12,438 nucleotides of DNA from positions 1 through 12,438 of the forward strand of contig JAQCEM010000047.1 of NCBI GenBank assembly GCA_027729635.1, read 5' to 3'. The position numbers were made by a program, and so were the translations under genes. The notes beneath the pieces were generated by a model that was not told the origin of the DNA, ran no database searches, and saw only the letters and a program-made list of their open reading frames with translations. Positions 1 to 6,207 of the stretch are shown here, in pieces; positions within the stretch are counted from its first letter, which is position 1; every line of letters starts with the position of its first letter. This DNA comes from Casp-actino8 sp001510335 (GTDB lineage: Bacteria > Actinomycetota > Acidimicrobiia > Acidimicrobiales > Ilumatobacteraceae).

Positions 1-432
1 GGTGCCCTGAATAAACAAACACGGCACGGTAAGTCGTTCAAAATGTTCAACGCGCAAACTCTCGGGTTTGGCCGGCGGATGCAACGGATACGAAATCAAA
101 ATGACTCCAGCAACTGGCAATGCATCAAGCCCATCGGTGTCGGGCACACCAGCGGCAACCATCGAGCACATGCGGCCGCCCATTGATCGTCCACCAAGAA
201 CCAACTGTGATGTTGATGCACCCAAGTCGGTGGCGAATGCATCGGCACATTCGCGCACGCGAGATATCAATTTGCGCGGACGGTCAGGTGCCTTGCGACC
301 CTCAATGCGATATTCAAAATCGTTACGTCGAACTGGCAACGGCAACAATTTCTCTTCAATCGCGATAAGCGACGGATGATCGCTTCCCGAGCCGGCTCCT
401 GGAAATAGCAGAACTCCACTGACGGCGGTCAC
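1..432 (-). CDS. KANL3/Tex30-like alpha/beta hydrolase (partial, 3' end outside window)
   Basis: The first 144 residues are present and the reading frame runs off the window at base 1. The N-terminus has a first strand followed by a PGAGSGSDHP turn (residues 11-20). The nucleophile elbow is GGRSMGGR at 80-87, with Ser83 as the likely catalytic serine. This elbow and the glycine-rich oxyanion turn are typical of the KANL3/Tex30-like branch of alpha/beta hydrolases, often annotated only as alpha/beta family hydrolase or dienelactone-hydrolase-like. The catalytic Asp and His should lie beyond the visible end, which stops at FIQGT. The GTG start at 430-432 overlaps the TGA of the upstream J-domain gene (GTGA), so translation is probably coupled; I see no separate ribosome binding site. 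It should be a cytoplasmic hydrolase because no signal peptide is visible. The substrate cannot be read from sequence. Confidence 0.8.
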   Translation of the reverse strand, partial: MTAVSGVLLFPGAGSGSDHPSLIAIEEKLLPLPVRRNDFEYRIEGRKAPDRPRKLISRVRECADAFATDLGASTSQLVLGGRSMGGRMCSMVAAGVPDTDGLDALPVAGVILISYPLHPPAKPESLRVEHFERLTVPCLFIQGT

Positions 433-1127
433 GAGTTTGCCAACAAAATGCGCCGAGCTTCGCCTAAATCGTCAATAGAAACTGCAGCTTTCATTTCATC
501 GCCTCCGTGGTCTGGGTGAGCCTCACGTAATCGATCGCGAAATTTTGCTTTCACTTCTTTTGACGACGGTTTGGTTGTTCCAACGGGGAAGCCTAAGAGT
601 TCGAGAGCCCACGCACGGGGATCACCCATTGAACGTATCGTTGAAGCCTTGCTGCCCACAAGATGACTGACGAATGCCGAGCCCAATGGACCACGCCACG
701 TCATGGCTTTGGTCAACACTGGTCCGAGCAACAAACGCGTCGCTGGATCAAGCCGTTCTAGTGCGTATATCGAACCCAACACTTGACTCATCGCGCTTCC
801 TTGAGTATCAAACTCAAATGAATAGTCGTCACCGTCGCCGACAAGTCGGTGCACACTGCGCGCCATGCCATGACGATCAACCTGAAACCGGTATCGCAAA
901 CGCGGTTGCGGAACTCGATCACTGTTTTGCACTTGCGTCAACAGTCGTTGCGTATCAGGGATGAGATCATCGTCCACGTCAATGATGTGCCGAGCAATCA
1001 CTGCGCCTAATAACAAGCCGCCAAATCCAGGGGCTGGGTCACATGGCAGAACTAAATGGCCAAGTGAAACTCGCCGCGTGGGCGTCAATGGACGGGTGTG
1101 CCAAATTTCGGCTTCAGCCAACAGCAC
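429..1127 (-). CDS. Protein with C-terminal J domain and uncharacterised N-terminal domain
   Basis: The product has 232 residues. The last 60 or so (about 171-229) form a J domain: a helix with the LLGFP segment, a KFRDRLREA helix, then the HPD signature at 204-206 followed by HGGD. HPD is the residue set by which DnaJ-type proteins stimulate the ATPase of Hsp70 (DnaK), so a co-chaperone role is inferred. The first 165 residues do not match any DnaJ part I know: no G/F region, no zinc-finger CXXCXGXG repeats and no membrane segment. This part may choose the client. The start is the GTG at 1127, 15 nt after the TAA of the upstream gene and in the same reading frame as it; a weak purine stretch (AAGAAAG) precedes it. 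The gene ends in a GTGA overlap with the hydrolase gene. Confidence 0.75.
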   Translation of the reverse strand: MLLAEAEIWHTRPLTPTRRVSLGHLVLPCDPAPGFGGLLLGAVIARHIIDVDDDLIPDTQRLLTQVQNSDRVPQPRLRYRFQVDRHGMARSVHRLVGDGDDYSFEFDTQGSAMSQVLGSIYALERLDPATRLLLGPVLTKAMTWRGPLGSAFVSHLVGSKASTIRSMGDPRAWALELLGFPVGTTKPSSKEVKAKFRDRLREAHPDHGGDEMKAAVSIDDLGEARRILLANS

Positions 1128-1142
1128 CGCACGCCAGCTTTC

Positions 1143-1607
1143 TTAGTCGTTTCCTGAAACGTCGCTGCTCAAGTCGTCAAACGACACTTCGCCGCCGTCG
1201 AGTTCGTCGAGTAGTCCGTCAACGATCTCTTCGGCCGCGGTTGGCACGATGAGAGTTCCTTCTTGCCAACGATGAGTCACTTTGGCAACAATCAACATTT
1301 CGGTGAGGTCACGTCGTTCAGCAACGGAATATTCATCGAGTTCGTATTCCGTGACATCGTCTTCGTCGTCGACACCGCCGGTGACTGCCAGCGAACCGAT
1401 GCCAAGTTCTTGTTCAAGCCGATCAAACAACACGTCAAGACGATCTTCATATTCGGCCGGAACAACAAGTTCAGATTCGACCCACGCATGAGGAATATCG
1501 GCTTGCGCCAACGTTGCGGTCATTTCGGCTTGATGATCGGTTGACCACGACGACAAGTCGTAAAAAACGTTTTCAAAATCGGGGTCGAGCGGGTTCCAGT
1601 CGGTCAC
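1143..1607 (-). CDS. Acidic hypothetical protein with two copies of a 50-residue domain
   Basis: The product has 154 residues and is strongly acidic, with no membrane segment or signal peptide. Residues 16-65 and 88-137 align without a gap at an offset of 72 and are identical at 17 of 50 positions, including Y16/Y88, H40/H112, W42/W114, the LxVP strand at 47-50/119-122 and the LxxLxxxL-type closing helix. The order helix, short strand with a buried Trp, VVP/IVP strand, helix suggests a small alpha/beta fold like DUF2007-type domains; that family link is my guess. The linker (about 77-86) is rich in Asp and Glu. The GTG start at 1607 lacks a Shine-Dalgarno sequence but has TAGCGT 7 nt upstream, which suggests a leaderless transcript. 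It heads a compact cluster with the J-domain and hydrolase genes. Function unknown; a binding or adaptor role is possible. Confidence 0.7.
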   Translation of the reverse strand: MTDWNPLDPDFENVFYDLSSWSTDHQAEMTATLAQADIPHAWVESELVVPAEYEDRLDVLFDRLEQELGIGSLAVTGGVDDEDDVTEYELDEYSVAERRDLTEMLIVAKVTHRWQEGTLIVPTAAEEIVDGLLDELDGGEVSFDDLSSDVSGND

Positions 1608-1614
1608 GGGGCAA

Positions 1615-1620
1615 ACGCTA
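1615..1620 (-). promoter_or_regulatory. Putative -10 element (TAGCGT) of a leaderless promoter
   Basis: TAGCGT on the minus strand fits TANNNT and ends 7 nt before the GTG at 1607, so transcription could begin at or next to the start codon. It lies in the 21-nt gap after the peptidase stop codon. If real, it gives the three-gene cluster its own transcript besides read-through from the peptidase gene. No Shine-Dalgarno sequence is present here. Confidence 0.5.
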
Positions 1621-1628
1621 CCCGTGAT

Positions 1629-3392
1629 TTATGACAGATACCTGTTCAGGAACGCTTCTGTGACTTCGTACTCGCGACGATTGTTCGCAAGGGCACGAAA
1701 GCCGTGTCCTTCGCCGTCGAATTCGATGAGTTCAACATTGCCACCCACAGCAGTGATCGCTTGGGCGAGTTGTCGGCTTTGCGCGATATCAACAACCGGG
1801 TCAGTGGTTCCGTGGAAAATCAACAACGGAACTTGCGCCAATTTGTCGGCGTGATGAATGGGTGAACGTTCTTTCGATTTACGCTCGGTCTCACCAACAT
1901 CGCCCATCAATGTGCGGTTGTAGTGGGCCTCAAAGCGATGAGTCGTTGCATCAAGTGCCGCGATATCGCACACTGGATACACCACGCGCACGCACCCGAC
2001 TAAATCTGGCCGGCGCATTGCCACACCAAGCGCGGTCAAGCCACCAGCCGAACCACCCATGAGTGCGGTTGCAGCGCGCGGACGCCCGAGTGATTCAAGA
2101 ATGTCAATCACGTCATCGACGTCTACGTCTCCCCAACCACCGTGCATGGCCTGGGTGAAGTTACGTCCGTGACCAGTGCTGCCCCGATGATCGGGAACTA
2201 GAACGTCGTATCCACGATCAATCCAATACGTCACGCGCGGCATAAATGTGACTTGCCATTGATCGGTTGGCCCACCATGAATCATGCACAGCAAACGACC
2301 GTTGGATCGTCGTTCAGGTGATGATGTTGCTGAATACAGACGAGCATGTAACTCAATGCCGTCGCGAGATTGCACTCGCAAGAGTTGTGGTTCAACGAGA
2401 GCTTGATGATCAGTCCAGTCGAACCTTGCGCCAATCAAAAGTGTTCGCCGTGGCCACGACGAATCATCAATCTGAGTCGTGTCGTACGCCACGACTTGCG
2501 TGGGAGTCTTGCCGCCAGTACGTAACGCGACAAGGGTGTTGCCGACCCACGACAATTGACCATGCACAGCTTTGGCGTGTTCACGAATCTTTCCTGTTGA
2601 CATTTCAAGAGTGCACAGGCGACCAAAGCCGTCTTCGTTGCGCACAAACGCAATGTGCGAGCCATCAGAGTTGAAACACCAACTGCGTTGACCGTCACCC
2701 CATGTAGGTGTGCCATGCTCAAAATCTTCATTGGCCCGCAGGCCCGATTGAGTTGCGACGTTGAGCCAACCCGATGAGTCATCAAGCCACGCCAATTGAT
2801 TGCCCGCGGCATCGGTTCGCGGTTGCTGATGTTGACACTTGTTGTCACTCACGACACCGTTCGTCGACATGACAACACTGTGGTCCCATGGCATATTGGG
2901 CGAGTTCCATGCTTGCCACACGGGTGCGCCTTGAAACCAAACTGGGTCGAGCACAAACTCATATGAACCGTTATCAACACGTTGAGCAGAACCCGACGTG
3001 AGGTCAACCACCATGATCTCGGCCTGATCGACGACCACAGCAACCGACCCACCATCGGGCGACACCGCCGGGCCACTGATCGAGCGACCGTCAATTGCCA
3101 ACAACGGTCGCAATTCGCCCTCAAGGGACATTCGCTGCAGGCCGTTGGCTTTGGTGACGACCACGAGTCCAGTCGAATCGGGTAGCCAGTCAAAACATCC
3201 CCCACCTAGCCCACGTCCGCCCCGCACGAGTTCGTCTGAAACGCGGCGCATTGAGCCGTCAGCGAGCGAAATGAGGTGCAGATATGAGCCGTCTTCATCG
3301 CTCACGACCAACGCAACCCATCGGCCATCGGGCGAGATACAAGGTTCGCTGAGGTCGCGAGCCTCAAGGATGTCGTCAACCCTTATGGCCAT
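1629..3392 (-). CDS. S9 (prolyl oligopeptidase) family serine peptidase
   Basis: The product has 587 residues. The first 340 or so carry repeated PDG/DG turn motifs (SPDGRWVAL near 20-28, SPDGGSVAV, NSDGSHIAF), the mark of a beta-propeller that gates the active site in this family. The C-terminal half is an alpha/beta hydrolase: oxyanion segment HGGP at 372-375, nucleophile Ser448 in GGSAGG, Asp531 in GTTDP and His563 in GEGHGF. The layout matches acylaminoacyl-peptidase or dipeptidyl-peptidase-like enzymes that cleave short peptides. There is no signal peptide, so it is probably cytoplasmic. The ATG at 3392 is chosen because the frame is open 171 codons further but that part lies antisense to glpX and looks unlike the family. 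TACTCT lies 6 nt before this ATG. It is divergent from glpX. The exact substrate specificity cannot be told. Confidence 0.9.
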   Translation of the reverse strand: MAIRVDDILEARDLSEPCISPDGRWVALVVSDEDGSYLHLISLADGSMRRVSDELVRGGRGLGGGCFDWLPDSTGLVVVTKANGLQRMSLEGELRPLLAIDGRSISGPAVSPDGGSVAVVVDQAEIMVVDLTSGSAQRVDNGSYEFVLDPVWFQGAPVWQAWNSPNMPWDHSVVMSTNGVVSDNKCQHQQPRTDAAGNQLAWLDDSSGWLNVATQSGLRANEDFEHGTPTWGDGQRSWCFNSDGSHIAFVRNEDGFGRLCTLEMSTGKIREHAKAVHGQLSWVGNTLVALRTGGKTPTQVVAYDTTQIDDSSWPRRTLLIGARFDWTDHQALVEPQLLRVQSRDGIELHARLYSATSSPERRSNGRLLCMIHGGPTDQWQVTFMPRVTYWIDRGYDVLVPDHRGSTGHGRNFTQAMHGGWGDVDVDDVIDILESLGRPRAATALMGGSAGGLTALGVAMRRPDLVGCVRVVYPVCDIAALDATTHRFEAHYNRTLMGDVGETERKSKERSPIHHADKLAQVPLLIFHGTTDPVVDIAQSRQLAQAITAVGGNVELIEFDGEGHGFRALANNRREYEVTEAFLNRYLS

Positions 3393-3398
3393 ACTCCG

Positions 3399-3404
3399 AG
3401 AGTA
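3399..3404 (-). promoter_or_regulatory. Putative -10 element (TACTCT) of the S9 peptidase gene
   Basis: TACTCT on the minus strand fits TANNNT and lies 6 nt before the ATG at 3392, the spacing of a leaderless actinobacterial promoter. A short GGAG directly before the ATG is too close to be a usual ribosome binding site. Confidence 0.5.
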
Positions 3405-3420
3405 GGGGGTCTGAGCCCCT
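3404..3420. repeat. Short inverted repeat AGGGG-N7-CCCCT in the divergent promoter gap
   Basis: Two 5-nt arms (3404-3408 and 3416-3420) lie in the 49-nt gap between the divergent peptidase and glpX genes, upstream of both proposed -10 elements and where their -35 regions would overlap. It could be an operator controlling both genes. The arms are short, so chance is possible. Confidence 0.3.
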
Positions 3421-3428
3421 GCGCCGAC

Positions 3429-3434
3429 TACCGT
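3429..3434 (+). promoter_or_regulatory. Putative -10 element (TACCGT) of glpX
   Basis: TACCGT fits TANNNT and ends 7 nt before the glpX ATG at 3442. No Shine-Dalgarno sequence precedes this ATG, so a leaderless mRNA is the simplest reading. Confidence 0.55.
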
Positions 3435-3441
3435 TGTCTTC

Positions 3442-4428
3442 ATGCCTGAGCAGCCATCACGAAATCTAGCCATGGAACTCGTTCGAGTCACCGAATCAGC
3501 CGCACTTGCCGCATCACGGTGGGTCGGACGTGGCGACAAGAACGGAGTCGACGCCGCCGCCGTTGACGCCATGCGCACCGTGTTGGCTACCGTGCCGATG
3601 AGCGGAATCATCGTGATTGGTGAAGGCGAAAAAGACGAAGCGCCAATGTTGTTCAACGGCGAAGCTGTTGGTGATGGCACCAAGCCTGACGCCGACGTTG
3701 CGGTTGACCCCATCGACGGCACCACGTTGACTGCTATGGGCCGCGGCAATGCGTTATCAGTAATTGCAGTTTCTGAAAAAGGGACGATGTTTGATCCAGG
3801 TCCGTGTATGTACATGGAAAAGATCGCCGTCGGACCAGACGTGAGGGGTTGTATCGACATCAATGCGTCGTACACCGACAACTTGAAGTGGATCGCTAAG
3901 GCCAAAGGCGAAAGCGTCCGAGACTTGACCGTGATGATTCTTGATCGCGACCGTCACGTGGCCTTGATTGAAGAAGTTCGCTCAACTGGTGCCCGCATCA
4001 AGTTGATTAGTGACGGAGACATTTTCGCTGCTATTGCGACCGCCTGGCCCGATGCCGGCGTTGACGTGTTATTTGGTATTGGCGGAACACCCGAAGGTGT
4101 TACGTCAGCCGCTGCACTCAAGTGCATGGGTGGAGAAATTCAGGGCAAGTTGTGGCCGCGCAATGATCAAGAGCGTGCCGCTGCACTTGCTGCCGGGTAC
4201 GACTTAGATCAGGTGTTGACCACTGACGATTTAGTGCGCGGAGACAACTGTTTCTTTGCTGCCACTGGTGTGACTGATGGTGAGTTGTTGAAGGGCGTAC
4301 GTTTCCATGCTGGTGGTGCAATCACCCAGAGTTTGGTGATGCGATCACATTCAGGAACAGTGCGCATGATTGAAGCCCACCACCAGTTAGAGAAGCTGGC
4401 TCAGATCTCAAGCATCGACTACGCGTGA
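3442..4428 (+). CDS. glpX: Class II fructose-1,6-bisphosphatase
   Basis: The enzyme removes the 1-phosphate from fructose 1,6-bisphosphate to give fructose 6-phosphate, a committed step of gluconeogenesis, in the cytoplasm. The 328-residue length is normal. Visible hallmarks are the N-terminal RVTESAALAASRW helix (15-27), GRGDKN (29-34), the metal-binding GEGEKDEAP (60-68), VDPIDGTT (88-95), the MYMEKIAVGP segment, GIGGTPEG, the ATGVTDG motif and a C-terminal SGTVRMIEAHHQL helix. From memory it is closer to the M. tuberculosis protein than to E. coli GlpX, for example DPIDGTT rather than DPIEGT. The ATG at 3442 fits the family start and has a TANNNT element 7 nt upstream. No other gluconeogenic gene is adjacent; the gene is monocistronic and ends at a hairpin shared with the convergent dehydrogenase gene. 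Confidence 0.96.
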   Translation: MPEQPSRNLAMELVRVTESAALAASRWVGRGDKNGVDAAAVDAMRTVLATVPMSGIIVIGEGEKDEAPMLFNGEAVGDGTKPDADVAVDPIDGTTLTAMGRGNALSVIAVSEKGTMFDPGPCMYMEKIAVGPDVRGCIDINASYTDNLKWIAKAKGESVRDLTVMILDRDRHVALIEEVRSTGARIKLISDGDIFAAIATAWPDAGVDVLFGIGGTPEGVTSAAALKCMGGEIQGKLWPRNDQERAAALAAGYDLDQVLTTDDLVRGDNCFFAATGVTDGELLKGVRFHAGGAITQSLVMRSHSGTVRMIEAHHQLEKLAQISSIDYA

Positions 4429-4451
4429 GGCGTGGTTGGGCAAAATAACCA

Positions 4452-4471
4452 CCGAAAACGGGGTGTTTTCG
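4452..4471. terminator. Hairpin between convergent glpX and SDR genes
   Basis: CGAAAAC (4453-4459) pairs with GTTTTCG (4465-4471) around a GGGGT loop, 24 nt after the glpX stop and 6 nt before the stop of the convergent dehydrogenase gene. No separate U-run follows, though the 3' arm is itself T-rich, so efficiency is uncertain. The core 18 nt are identical to those in the second hairpin at 5745-5762. Confidence 0.5.
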
Positions 4472-4477
4472 CGCCCA

Positions 4478-5257
4478 TTAGCGCCACTTGAGTGTCAACC
4501 TTGAGGCCAACCGTTTCACTGGTCCGGGCAACAGCGAACTCGCACCTACTAATCCTTTATACAAAGCACCAGGCACGCTCAACGCTTTGCCCTTCACCAC
4601 ATCAGCAAGTCCCGCACGGGCCACATCTTCAGCGGTGCACCACAAGAACTCCGGAAACTGCGCCTGATAATCGCTCGTGTTACTCACACTCTGAAACTCG
4701 GTGCGCGTGAGTCCCGGGCACAACGCCGTTACTTTCACACCTTTGCCCCGAACTTCTTCGTGCAACGATTCCGTGAGGTTCGTGACATACGCCTTCGTCG
4801 CTGCATACACCGCCAACTTGGGTGCGGGTTGAAAGCTCGCCACACTCGACACATTCATCAACCAACCACGCTTACGACCGACCATCACTTCAATGGCTGC
4901 GCGTGACACTCGTGTTAATGCACGAATGTTCAACGCGATCTCATCATCGAGTCGTGCCGATTCAATTTCATGAAACCATCCCGACGAACCAAAGCCGGCG
5001 TTATTCACGACCAAATCGATCGGTCGTTGCTCATCGGCAATTCGGGTCACAACCTTGGCGCAACCTGCATCGGTCGTCAGGTCGGCTTCAAAAACTTGAA
5101 AGTTGCTATACCGATCGGCAATCTCTTGCAATCGATCACCACGTCGAGCCACCAACACACAGGCAACGCCCGACTGGCCAAGCAGCACGGCCATAGCCTC
5201 ACCAATCCCTGAAGATGCACCGGTAATTAACGCTGAACGAAACGGGTAACTAGTCAT
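4478..5257 (-). CDS. Classical short-chain dehydrogenase/reductase (SDR)
   Basis: The product has 259 residues, typical of a classical SDR. The Rossmann motif is TGASSGIG at 12-19. An ARR sequence at 37-39, at the end of strand 2, favours NADP(H) over NAD(H). The NNAG motif is at 85-88. The catalytic set is Asn110, Ser138, Tyr151 and Lys155, in NVSS and YAATK, followed by the PGLTRTEF loop. The enzyme should oxidise or reduce a hydroxyl/carbonyl group; substrate and pathway cannot be told, as no pathway genes lie beside it. The reading frame is open to a GTG at 5296, but the ATG at 5257 fits the usual short lead before the first strand and has TACGGT 6 nt upstream. The gene is divergent from the PPOX gene and convergent with glpX. 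Confidence 0.9.
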   Translation of the reverse strand: MTSYPFRSALITGASSGIGEAMAVLLGQSGVACVLVARRGDRLQEIADRYSNFQVFEADLTTDAGCAKVVTRIADEQRPIDLVVNNAGFGSSGWFHEIESARLDDEIALNIRALTRVSRAAIEVMVGRKRGWLMNVSSVASFQPAPKLAVYAATKAYVTNLTESLHEEVRGKGVKVTALCPGLTRTEFQSVSNTSDYQAQFPEFLWCTAEDVARAGLADVVKGKALSVPGALYKGLVGASSLLPGPVKRLASRLTLKWR

Positions 5258-5263
5258 GACTGA

Positions 5264-5269
5264 ACCGTA
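5264..5269 (-). promoter_or_regulatory. Putative -10 element (TACGGT) of the SDR gene
   Basis: TACGGT on the minus strand fits TANNNT and ends 6 nt before the ATG at 5257. It supports this ATG over the GTG at 5296 and suggests a leaderless mRNA. Confidence 0.5.
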
Positions 5270-5309
5270 GACGCCGCCGCGCAACAATGCGGTCACATCG
5301 CCGCCCGAT

Positions 5310-5315
5310 TAGGTT
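5310..5315 (+). promoter_or_regulatory. Putative -10 element (TAGGTT) of the PPOX gene
   Basis: TAGGTT fits TANNNT and ends 6 nt before the ATG at 5322. No Shine-Dalgarno sequence is present. It favours the ATG at 5322 over the in-frame ATG at 5331. Confidence 0.5.
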
Positions 5316-5321
5316 TGTCGT

Positions 5322-5720
5322 ATGAGCGTCATGTCATCGGCACACGAGAAGTTCCTCGCCATCCTTCAAGGCCCGTACACCGGAGTTCTCACCACGCTGT
5401 TCGTCGACGGTAGTCCGCAAAGTACTCCCCTATGGTTTTTGCTCGACGGCGACGACATCTTGTTTTCAACGACAGCCGGCAAACAAAAGTTGCGCAATAT
5501 CGCCCGTGATACACGTGCCACCTTTGCGGTGTACAACCCCACCAACGACATGAGTTATGTCGAAGTGCGTGGCACCATCGTCGTCACCGAAGACCCAACC
5601 GCAAACACGCGCGATCGCATCGTGCAAAAGCATGGCTACGTCGACGGTTCAGCTTTTGATGCTCCCGGCACCCAGCGATTTACGTTGCGACTGACTCCCA
5701 CGAAAATCACTGGCCGCTAA
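5322..5720 (+). CDS. PPOX-class (Rv1155-like) F420- or flavin-binding oxidoreductase
   Basis: The product has 132 residues, about the size of one split-barrel domain of the pyridoxamine-phosphate-oxidase-like fold. Recognisable parts are the first strand GVLTTL (21-26) followed by DGSPQSTPLWF (29-39), the STTAGKQKLRNI segment (49-60), where the small and basic residues usually contact the cofactor phosphate, and the YVEVRGT strand (79-85). These match the family annotated as PPOX class F420-dependent oxidoreductase, related to mycobacterial Rv1155. Such proteins work as homodimers with F420 or FMN; which cofactor is used here, and the substrate, cannot be decided by eye. No signal peptide is visible. 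The gene is alone on its strand, 64 nt from the divergent SDR gene, and ends at a strong terminator before the convergent atp operon. Confidence 0.85.
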   Translation: MSVMSSAHEKFLAILQGPYTGVLTTLFVDGSPQSTPLWFLLDGDDILFSTTAGKQKLRNIARDTRATFAVYNPTNDMSYVEVRGTIVVTEDPTANTRDRIVQKHGYVDGSAFDAPGTQRFTLRLTPTKITGR

Positions 5721-5742
5721 AAGCCAACTTGGGGAAATAGAC

Positions 5743-5764
5743 CCCCGAAAACGGGGTGTTTTTT
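5743..5764 (+). terminator. Intrinsic terminator after the PPOX gene
   Basis: CCCCG (5743-5747), an AAAA loop and CGGGG (5752-5756) form a G+C stem followed by TGTTTTTT (5757-5764), 22 nt after the PPOX stop. On the minus strand the same hairpin lies 22 nt after the atpC stop and is followed by the U-poor GTCTATTT, so it may also end the atp operon, less efficiently. Confidence 0.75.
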
Positions 5765-5778
5765 CGCCCAAGAAAGAA

Positions 5779-6207
5779 TCAGTGAGCAGCAGCGGCTGTG
5801 CCGTTGACGCCACCGGCCGCTGACAAACGGGCGTGTGCCCGCGCCAACTCGGCAGCACCAGCCGCGTCATTTTCGTGACGCAACTGTTCTTGCAAACGCT
5901 CAATATCGGCTTGCGCCTTGGCCTTGTCAATTTCAGAACCAAGTTCAGCGAAGTCAGTCAAGATCGAAACCTTGCCATTGCTCACTTCAACAAACCCACC
6001 GTGCACTGCGACGTCGAGAATTGATCCCTCGGCCAAGTACACGCGGGTGTGATTCGGAATAAGGGCCGCAAGAAACGGTGCGTGTCCAGCCAAGAACGCC
6101 ACCTCTCCACCACCAAGGGTGCGGGTGATGACTTGAGTTGCCTCGCCAGAGAACAACACTCGTTCTGGCGAGACGACTTCAACACGCATCGTGCTTGCTT
6201 CTGCCAT
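5779..6207 (-). CDS. atpC: F1Fo-ATP synthase subunit epsilon
   Basis: The product has 142 residues. Epsilon is part of the central stalk with gamma, links it to the c-ring, and in many bacteria restrains ATP hydrolysis. The N-terminal beta-sandwich runs over about residues 7-90, with the conserved VSPERVLFSGEA and GGGEVAFLAGHAPFLAAL segments, and the two C-terminal helices follow (about 92-132) with charged DIERLQEQL and AHARLSAA stretches. Both helices are present, so the protein could adopt an inhibitory conformation. The tail after about 132 is Gly/Ala-rich. The ATG shares its A with the TGA of atpD, and AGGAG lies 8 nt upstream. It is the last gene of the operon. Confidence 0.95.
   Translation of the reverse strand: MAEASTMRVEVVSPERVLFSGEATQVITRTLGGGEVAFLAGHAPFLAALIPNHTRVYLAEGSILDVAVHGGFVEVSNGKVSILTDFAELGSEIDKAKAQADIERLQEQLRHENDAAGAAELARAHARLSAAGGVNGTAAAAH

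Noticed and set aside
68..379. Plus-strand open frame of 103 codons at the window start
   Set aside because: It is the antisense of the alpha/beta hydrolase, whose minus-strand frame has a clear GGRSMGGR motif.
2267..2674. Plus-strand open frame of 135 codons inside the S9 peptidase gene
   Set aside because: It is antisense to the peptidase coding sequence; the product resembles no known domain.
3393..3905. Open frame extending the S9 peptidase 171 codons upstream
   Set aside because: It lies antisense to the strongly conserved start of glpX, is Ser/Thr/Pro-rich unlike the family, and the propeller begins normally at the ATG at 3392, which has its own -10 element.
5258..5296. GTG at 5296 as start of the SDR gene
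   Set aside because: It adds 13 residues without family support; the ATG at 5257 has the usual short lead before the Rossmann strand and a TANNNT element 6 nt upstream.
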